Shown here in pieces: positions 56,120-64,000 of a stretch of DNA of 64,000 nt. Source of the stretch: Agrypnia vestita (taxonomy: Eukaryota; Arthropoda; Insecta; Trichoptera; Phryganeidae); the NCBI GenBank assembly GCA_016648135.1, contig JADDOH010000135.1, positions 62,001 through 126,000 on the forward strand, given 5' to 3'. The notes beneath the pieces were generated by a model. That model was not told the origin of the DNA. It was given only the letters and a program-made list of their open reading frames with translations, and ran no database searches. Position numbers and translations under genes: made by a program. How positions within the stretch are numbered: the stretch's first letter is position 1; each line of letters begins with the position of its first letter.

Positions 56120-57620
56120 TTAATGTAAAGCTGGAATTCAAAAAATTCTGTCATTTATACGAGAAATAGCTAATAATAAAATGATTGTGTTGAATACTTT
56201 AAAATTTAATACTTTAAGGATTTGTGTTTAATTATACTTAGAATATTGGACAACCTTACTTTCGATTGATATCTACCCATTTGTATTAAATATAGGGTCC
56301 ATTTTAAAATTATTTTTCAATAAGTAAACGATTTTCAATTAGTTTTACGAGTAAGTACACTGTATAATTTCTGAGCTTAGATTATATAAAAAACGTTGAT
56401 ATGACGTCTTTGATGTTTTTGGTAATCGTGAACTATAAAATTGCAACATGACTAAATATATAGATTGGTAAATAAATAAATATATAGATAATCTAGAACT
56501 TTGTTTTCTTTAAAAACATCCGATGAATACCTAAAAAGTAGGCCATTAATAATTCCGACAATTCCCTTTGTGTTCTTTTATTGCAGATTCTAATAATGTT
56601 TCCGCTGCTTACAAGACTTTGATACTATTTTCTTTGCAGTCGATTTATCGATTTTTTATCATAAAATAATAATTGTACCGTTGAAGTCAATAACGTTTAA
56701 TTTTCTATCGTGAAGTAGTGTTAGTAACGTTACATGCTTTCGGAATCAATTCAAAGGATAAACAACTCATTTTAATAAATTATGCTTTAAAAAGTGGTAA
56801 AAATAAAGATTTATTTCATCATCTTTTACTTCGAGAATTTTAAAAATGTTCTAATTTATCATAAACTCATAGAATCGGTTGCCATACTTTTTTTTCCTGA
56901 CCAATTATTTCATAAATATTTTTATAAACTCGTCAATACTGCAAGATTTATCAGGTTAACTTCGAAGATTGGAAGATCTGGAAGTCATTCGAATACGAGC
57001 GTATCCGGGAATATTCGAGAGAAAACGTTCCTTACAAAGAGTTCCATCGAGTTAGATAGCTGAAGAGAACCATAGATATGCAAAGTGTGAAACCCGTACG
57101 TAGGACAAATGGCGTGAATAAAGTGTGTCCCAGAGACAAATGGAATATTCAGTGTAACAAATTAGTGCGAATTACATAATTATTAATTAAAAGGATCGAA
57201 AAATTAGGAGAGATTTGAAACAAAGAGAGGTGTACACATTTGAATCAAAAGGGAGAAAAACGTTCGAGGATAGCTCAACTTTCTTAAATATTTCCAAATT
57301 TTATAATCGCGTTCTGCAGATCACTCCACGGCTGATCTTTAAGTTTTAACAGGAATGTTCACAAATCGTCACAGATGTAAGCTGAATGCTCCAAACATAT
57401 AAAATCTAGAATTCAGTGTACTCCAATTAGCAATCTTCTGGTGACTGCATTTAAAACATTTTTTAAAAATATTACTGCGTTTGCTTTTATACCCGTCATA
57501 TTACTTCTTGTTCTATGATGTGAAATCTTTCCATGTTAAGGCTCTTTATTTCACGTTAAAAGGAGACATTAACACAACAGCATTTTGTAGGAACAATAAT
57601 ATTTTTTAAGGTTAACGTAT
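56120..57620. other. AT-rich DNA, nothing recognised
   Basis: A modestly GC-richer patch at 56960-57120 is open for a short distance but shows no known motif. Confidence 0.45.
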
Positions 57621-57832
57621 TTTTAATGTTAAATGTACCACTGTATAAGGAATTGAAGACTTATCGTCGTCGCCTGCTCCATCTTTATATCTTTTCACAC
57701 ATTTCTCTTAGTAATCATATTTCCACCCCGTTCAGTCTGCAAATAGTATTACTTGTATCAGAACCTTATGGACATATTGTCATGAGTTCATGGGGTGATC
57801 CCATGATGCAAATGAAACACTTAATTTTATTT

Positions 57833-57991
57833 TCGCTTCAACAGGCCAGGAGGCCCAATTACGAAACACATCACAAAACACCCAGGCTTGGGTATATCAC
57901 ATAGATTAAAATTGTGACCTCACCGGGAATCGAACCCGGAACCCTCGGTGTCGGAGGCCAGTGTCATACCCACTGCGCTACGAGGGCTGCC
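57833..57991 (-). mobile_element. tRNA-derived SINE, family B copy 1 (best)
   Basis: On the minus strand the head GCCCTCGTAGCGCAGTGGG carries a perfect A box (TAGCGCAGTGGG), and CCGGGTTCGATTCCCGG is a perfect B box with paired T-arm. The body continues GTGAGGTCACAATTTTAATC and ends GGGCCTCCTGGCCTGTTGAA. The well-kept boxes suggest a younger insertion than the copies at 28595, 35187 and 47731. Confidence 0.85.
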
Positions 57992-57999
57992 TAAAATTA

Positions 58000-59800
58000 A
58001 TAAAACTTTTATTATACGTAATTCATAGAATATTCCACACATAGGTCTTCTTTATTCACTTTCTTTTCTATGTTCGCACGGCTTACGTTTCTTCTCTATT
58101 CGGTCATATCTATGACTCGCTACCTGTTCAAACAAGACTGATTCTCGCGCCCGCTGAGACGCAATTTATTATAATTGATTTCTCTTTTTATTTCGCATTT
58201 CCCCAGTTCCAAATTATACAACATCTAGAGTGTTCAGAAAACCTTCGATATATGCGGTTCTCCTCATTTTTAGAATCTAGTGACAACATAAACAAATTAA
58301 ATAAATCGCTCATCTCATCGTAAAAAATAAAACGTAATCTATTTAACTCCTCGAACTACAATATATGAATAAATTCAACATGAAACATACATTTTAAGAT
58401 CAGAAAGGCACATACAGAAGTAGTTTCTGCTCTCCTAGTCACTACTCAAAGGACTAATGTAGAAAGATTTAAATATTAACGACTACTCTTAACCTTCTTT
58501 GTGAATCACTTGCGTAGTTGTTGCCCTCGTCCCAGGCGGATACGCAGGAGAGAGCTTTAAAAATTCATGCCGCTGTTTGTATACGTCACTTATGCCCACT
58601 TCCAGAACCCAGTCGTTTGAGATATATCATATTGAAAGAATGGGAGAGTATGAATTACTTAATGGGCCAACATTTATGAGACCTCCCAAAACCTACGACC
58701 CTACCTCAAGCTCGATGTATTTATTTACTTTGTAAACTGGTAGCTTCGTGCGGCCAGTACTTAGGAAATGAGATAAATTTCCGCGCAAAAAATCAAAATA
58801 TATAAAAAAAAAATTATTCATTTTATTTTCTGCACAGTAATTCCCATCAGATTTAATATACTTACACTTTTTCCAGTATAAAAGTTAACTTATACACTAA
58901 ATTTCATCCCTACAAGATGGAAGTACTGCGTGTGTAGGAATCAATGGATCATTCACACCAAGGTTTGATATCAGACAAAAAGTGTGAAACAGAGCTGCGT
59001 AATATCTCCGTGGATATTCAACTTGTATTTGGATAGGATAAAAAAGGGTGTATATTCAAAAACTAAATTTTAAGCAGAGAGAAAAAACACTGAAATAAAT
59101 AACCAGAATTACATTTTTTTTTATTTTCTAATATTCACTTGCCAATATGTTTCCTATTTTCTACTCATATTATTAAGCAATTCCGGTGACATCGTCGATA
59201 TTTGTTACTATGATATGAATATGGACCATTTTTTTCACGTTAGTCAACTTTGGACAATATTGAGTTGAAATCATGAAAAATAAAATATTGCACATGGTGC
59301 ATACTCTTGTATAGACCATTTTAAAACAATAATATTGCTTTGTGACCTGATGTACTAAATATATAGTCTAGTAAGTAGGATATACATATTACGCAAGGAA
59401 AGTGACGTTATCATGAATGTTAAAAAGTCAAAAGTGACGGTATTCGAAAATTAGGAAAGAAAGACAACGTGTTAAATAGGTGTATGAGGAGGCTGAGGCA
59501 TTATAATGGTTGTTTTTGACCAGAAATTATTTGATAAAATATTTTTTTTCTATTTTTCTCTTAAGTAAAAAATCGCGAAACCACATCAAAACTGATGCAA
59601 AACTTTTTCAACAGATATCAATAAAGTAAGCATCTAATATGTATGTATTACAATGTACTTGTGCAGCCCGCGAAATTATAAAATTCCGCCAATTTTTTCA
59701 TAAAACCTCGTAATATTCCTAAAATATCATCATGCTATTTAGAATTCAAACAAAATAAATAATTATCTTTGTACCAATGTCTGTCATTAAAACTACCATA
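58000..59800. other. Mixed AT-rich DNA, nothing recognised
   Basis: A denser patch at 58500-58700 includes CGTCCCAGGCGGATACGCAG but no coding or repeat signal. The rest is AT-rich. Confidence 0.45.
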
Positions 59801-59809
59801 TGGCGCAAA

Positions 59810-59975
59810 TAATGATGAGGTATAAAAATAATGAGAGATAAAAAGCAAAAGTATTTTTTTTTGCATTATTATCTATGTAACAATATTGGTCACTAACGGG
59901 ATATATAATGATTAGGTATACAATTTAATGACCTATAAAATAATGAGCTATAAAAACCAAATAATGAGATACAAA
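59810..59975 (+). repeat. Array of ATAATGA-TATAAAA motifs
   Basis: AATAATGATGAGGTATAAAA, TAATGAGAGATAAAA, TAATGATTAGGTATACAA, TAATGACCTATAAAA, TAATGAGCTATAAAA and TAATGAGATACAAAA lie in two groups (59810-59840 and 59908-59975). A decayed short tandem repeat beside repeat K copy 2. Confidence 0.6.
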
Positions 59976-60009
59976 ATAAGGGTTCAAATTTTTTTGTAAA
60001 TTTATTTTT

Positions 60010-60256
60010 TTGTGTCATTTCTCTGTGTAACTTAACATCACTCACGCTACCAAGATGTCGGTGTTTACACGTATAATTTTCATGAACATTTTAGGAAAAC
60101 CAAAATCGTATTAAGTGGAATATAAGAAAATTTAGAGTTATGACAAAAGTTAAAATTGATTACATAATATTTTGTAAAAAGAAATTTAATATAAAAATAC
60201 TTTTACAGAAGAGAATCATGGGTTTTGATTTGTATACCACTAGGACATAAAAATAT
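60010..60256 (+). repeat. Interspersed repeat K, copy 2
   Basis: CTCTGTGTAACTTAACATCA, AAGATGTCGGTGTTTACAC, TTACAGAAGAGAATCATG and ATACCACTAGGACATAA correspond to copy 1 at 55822-56112. Confidence 0.65.
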
Positions 60257-61139
60257 CAGTTAATTTTAAGATGAAATTTAAACGAAATGAAAAGTCGGTC
60301 GTTTTGACGGGTTGTAGCTAGAAAATCAAAATATTCTGCCAAATCAATATTTATTTTCGCCTTTTGTTCCCTTAAATATATGTTATCCACTCCTGCAGTG
60401 ATTTCGACAGAGATCGAAGTGGACACGTTTTGTATGAAAAAACATCGAATTGAGTTCTTCTGTTACACCTGATTCGTGAAGAATCAAATAACTGAATCCG
60501 GCAGTGTATTACGTGCATTGTGTTTATCTCTTGTTCTCTATTCATTCTTTTCGTTCTCGACTCCGGCTTTATTCTTTTGCGGATTGACTTTGTCATAGTG
60601 TGATCACGCTAGTCGATTTCAACTCTGTCATTTGTGCGGGTTACTATTACGATGATGTGTTCACTTATATGCATTGTATGATTCCAGCGTGTTGTAGTGA
60701 GTAAATTAACTGATTTGATTAATTAATCTTGATTCAGTCATCAAACATCACTAACATACATATGTCTTCATACATAGGGATGTTTTCGTTGTTAAATAGC
60801 GATGTATATCGGTATCCTGGCAGGAAAAACTTACGTGTGGAACTAAAAAGTAAAGCTGTTAAAATATTTAGGTAAATGAAGGCAGACTGAGTGTAGTGGA
60901 AATAAAGTCCCACGGATAAACTAGATATAAAAAAAGACGCTCCATGGGTTCCTACGAGATCAAAAAATGTCAATTTTTTTCGCTGGTACCGGCACACCTC
61001 TCTGCATTTATATAATAAAAATTATCGATGAAATATATCGTATTTGGTCAGAATTTTCACGTATCTGAAAAACAGATGAGCTCCTTGGATTCTGTCGAGA
61101 CGGAAATATGTCAAATTATTGATGAAATATGTCTTATTT

Positions 61140-61570
61140 CTCTCATGTTGTAATATTAGAACTCGCCGAGCATGCTGGAGAAATGCATGAATGTGGAAAG
61201 TGAAAATTTATTCTTTCTGCCTATGCCCGCGGGTAAATGACAATGATAAAGTACAATGAATTAATATAATATAATATAAAGTATCAGTCAATCAAAATAC
61301 ATATCTCACCATCGAACGCTGCCTACGAGGCATCATGAGACGGGGAAAATATTACCCCTTTCCAGAGTGTTAAACGCTCTGAATAAATACATCCTAAGTG
61401 GATTTTTAATCCCCCACCGTAAAACAGGACCTTTGCTTATTTTCGTCCCATGTCAAGGGTGTCGGCCTTATCTCAGGAGCTGTCTGGGGGCCAGCGAACA
61501 GGCAACAGTATCATGTGACTGTTTCACCATCTGGCCCCGTTTTTGCTCCACCTAATTATGGCTTAATGGC
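61140..61570. other. GC-elevated block, possible conserved noncoding DNA
   Basis: Complex sequence with CAGAGTGTTAAACGCTCTGA (an inverted repeat), GGTGTCGGCCTTATCTCAGG and CACCTAATTATGGCTTAATG. It has homeodomain-type cores and no protein signal. Confidence 0.3.
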
Positions 61571-61579
61571 CCTAGAAAT

Positions 61580-63240
61580 GACTTTAAATGTACACAAAAG
61601 CTCGAACTCGATCTACAACACGGAGAGCTTACCGTGGAGATGGGGCAATGATTTTTTTGTGTCATTAGTTAAATTACGATCAAAGTAAATGGGGTAAGTT
61701 TTTTACTACACCTAAACATTTTGCGCCGAAATAAGTAAGTCAGTACAAATAAAATCTATGTCTAATTAGGAGAAAAAAGCATAACCTTGCAATAAAACAC
61801 AAACTTGTGTTTCGTTTTTTTCTCAAAAACTCAAAGATTGTATTTCGGAGTACCTAATTGAATTTTTTACAGACATTGAAAACGGAGCAGTAATAAAAAA
61901 ACACAAGTCAGATGAATCAATTGGAAATAAATTACCTATTGAAAATATATTTAGTTATCATACGATACAAACCTATAAAATATTATATTCCGGGATACAG
62001 AGATACCAATCATCTATATATTAATATTTTAGACTTCTTTATGCAGTTTAGATACTATTACTATTATTCCACTTAAATAGATATAAAATCATTGATCATT
62101 TCATATATTGCAATGAATCATAAAAATCTTTGTGTCCTAAGCTGCGTGACGTCGGGATACATTTACCCATTTAAATCCGGACTTTAATAAAAACACATAT
62201 TCTTTTTAAATGAAAACACATTTTATTGTGAAGTTACAATCCGGTTATAATTTTTTTTTGTATTTTTTATCTGTCATCTCTGTCGACGAAAATAATATTT
62301 TTCGACAGATTATTTTTTTTGTATTACATATATATTTTGTATTGATATATCTCACGTGTTTTAAATATCATAAAAACTAGTTCTATAATTTCAATTTCGC
62401 AATAAAATTAAAAATATGAATAATAGTTTTTAATATATTATCACGAGGTTCTAGAAACAGAAGGAATTGTAGGTACATAATCGATGATTCCCGAACAATA
62501 TGAATTGTTTTAGAATAAACTGGAAGCACCTAGAAACCAGTAGAATAATATAATTGCGTGGAAATACACCAGAAGATTAGAGAAAAAACATTTCCTATAC
62601 ATTGTGTAGCAGCGGACATGAGCGCCAGTTTTGTTTGACAGCGGCGAAAAACCACAGAAGGTGAAGTCACAGGAGTGAACGGGCGCGAATCGAGTAAACA
62701 TAGTTAACCAGCTAGTAAAATGTACCTACATGTGGATTATCCTAATAGCGATAAACAATGGGAATTGCGAAATAATGTTCCTGTTTGGTTTGTGCAGTAA
62801 CTTTTTGAGTTAACAAACGTTAGTTAACAAAAGTTTAATTAATTTAATTGATTCGTAGTGTTCATTTCGTCTCCCATCGCTGCAAATCCGTGACAATACA
62901 TATCGATGAGATTTGGTAGTAAGTTTCAACTATGTATTAGGAAAGTTTCACTCGCTGTACAAAAGCATTCTGGATGATTGGAATCCAGGAATGTTTCATC
63001 AGACAATAAAATATTTGTGGCGATGCACAGGAATCGGTGCAGACAGGACTGCAGTTGGTTCGGAGCTGATGATATAACTAATAGGTATACACAAACCACC
63101 TATTCGGACGGCAACGAATAGTTGTAAACCTTTTAAAAAATTTAATTCATCGTGACAACCCCTAAACCGTGATATTAGATTTGGTGTAGACGTTTCCTAC
63201 TCATTACATAGAGATTTTGAAGATTTTAAAACTTTGTTAA
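61580..63240. other. AT-rich DNA, nothing recognised
   Basis: No gene or classified repeat. A small inverted repeat around CTGTCGACGAAAATAATATTTTTCGACAG lies near 62280-62308. Confidence 0.45.
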
Positions 63241-63244
63241 CATA

Positions 63245-63980
63245 AAGTGGACTCTTCTGGGCTAATATGCCACGGGTCGGTTTTGTCGCAGCCCCAGACA
63301 TTTAGGGTCATATTTTAGAGGCCATAATAAAAATCCCCGGGCTTCACAAGGTCGCTAATATTCATTTTAATATAGTAGAAATTTTTACCGCCCGCCAATG
63401 AGAGTTTTTTTACATAATTAAATGGTTTCATTTCGAAAGAGAAGAGAGGGTATCTTATTAGCAATGAAAATAATTTAACCTACATTAGATTTACGTGTTC
63501 ATTTATTTTTGTTCTATGTATTAGTTCATTTAGAAAAGTAAAAAAATAATATTAATTGTTTATATATATTTCACAAGTTAGTTGTTTCATCTTATTGAAT
63601 TTACATGACAATTATATATTGTAGCTTAGAATACAAATAGTGTAGATTATATAAATGTGACTGCAACAAATTAGTGTTGTATTTTTTAAAAGATTCTGTA
63701 AAATGAACTGGTTACTAATATTGTCCCCGTCAAAGGTTTGTGTGCTCTGCTTAAACCCACACTGTTGCTATAGAGGGAGCGGAGATGCTTCAGACTGATT
63801 TTATTAGGCAGGCTGCTCTTTTAGAGACAAAAAGCAACCTTAATGGCATTCTTTTAAGCTACGCTGAAATGAAAAACTACACTTTTTGTTATTTTGTTTC
63901 GTCCAATTATCGCTTTGACGGGGAACGTAACATTTGTAAAAGCAAGTTTAATGGCAATTCGAAGCAAAAAATTTAATCCT
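63245..63980. other. Two GC-elevated patches at the window end
   Basis: 63250-63370 includes CCATAATAAAAATCCCCGGG, and 63700-63980 includes GAGGGAGCGGAGATGCTTCAG. A plus-strand frame of 63 codons (63785-63976) has no motif I recognise. The window ends inside this region, so an exon continuing beyond it cannot be excluded. Confidence 0.25.
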
Positions 63981-64000
63981 CAATGACAAAAAACGAGTCA

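Noticed and set aside
9556..57991. The tRNA-like sequences as functional tRNA genes
   Set aside because: Heads lack proper acceptor pairing or anticodon arms, and most are joined to shared SINE bodies.
60734..60997. An 87-codon minus-strand frame as a membrane protein
   Set aside because: Hydrophobic content is explained by AT-rich codons; no family match recalled and no transcript evidence possible here.

Overview
The window looks like AT-rich (roughly two-thirds A+T, estimated by eye) intergenic or intronic DNA from an arthropod, most likely an insect. I infer this from the types of mobile element present: tRNA-headed SINEs, Penelope-like fragments with hammerhead-like motifs, decayed LINEs, a mariner-like relic and hAT/foldback MITEs. 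No complete host protein gene, rRNA or intact tRNA gene can be supported. The open frames are short, AT-rich and mostly chance. The few with recognisable protein signal are decayed transposon coding sequence. I cannot place the insect order.

Layout. 0-5 kb: a 130-bp-period tandem repeat (1055-1440), a long foldback element (3823-4663), and an element in which terminal inverted repeats flank a tRNA-like core (4736-4908). 5-8.8 kb: AT-rich DNA with GC-elevated blocks. 8.8-12.8 kb: a LINE tail, a SINE, a LINE reverse-transcriptase relic, an inverted copy of the 130-bp repeat with terminal hairpins, a tRNA-like sequence, and a second SINE. 13-27 kb: sparse relics (LINE, mariner, hammerhead-like motifs, an inverted-repeat element) among GC-elevated blocks. 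27.3-28.4 kb: a minus-strand LINE 3' part whose 3' UTR holds four seemingly identical 95-bp units. 35.2-35.5 kb: two clusters of heat-shock-element-like nGAAn units. 37.8-41.1 kb: a dense nest of mobile DNA, with a hAT-like MITE, a palindrome with 134-bp arms, Penelope-like protein relics, and hammerhead-like cores beside inverted terminal segments. 42-54 kb: tandem repeats, SINEs, a 849-bp long-TIR element, a LINE relic and a second TIR/tRNA-like element. 54-64 kb: a GC-rich block with a CTCF-like site, a two-copy interspersed repeat, a SINE, and further GC-elevated blocks.

The recurring theme is Penelope-like terminal sequence. About ten places show the order CUGANGA, a stem-loop, then GAAA (or a decayed version), the layout of a hammerhead ribozyme core. 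Two of these loci adjoin protein relics consistent with the reverse transcriptase and GIY-YIG regions of Penelope-like elements, and three show an inverted copy of the terminal segment. The other theme is moderately GC-rich, complex blocks with homeodomain-type AT motifs every few kilobases. They resemble regulatory DNA of a gene desert or long intron, but that needs cross-species alignment.
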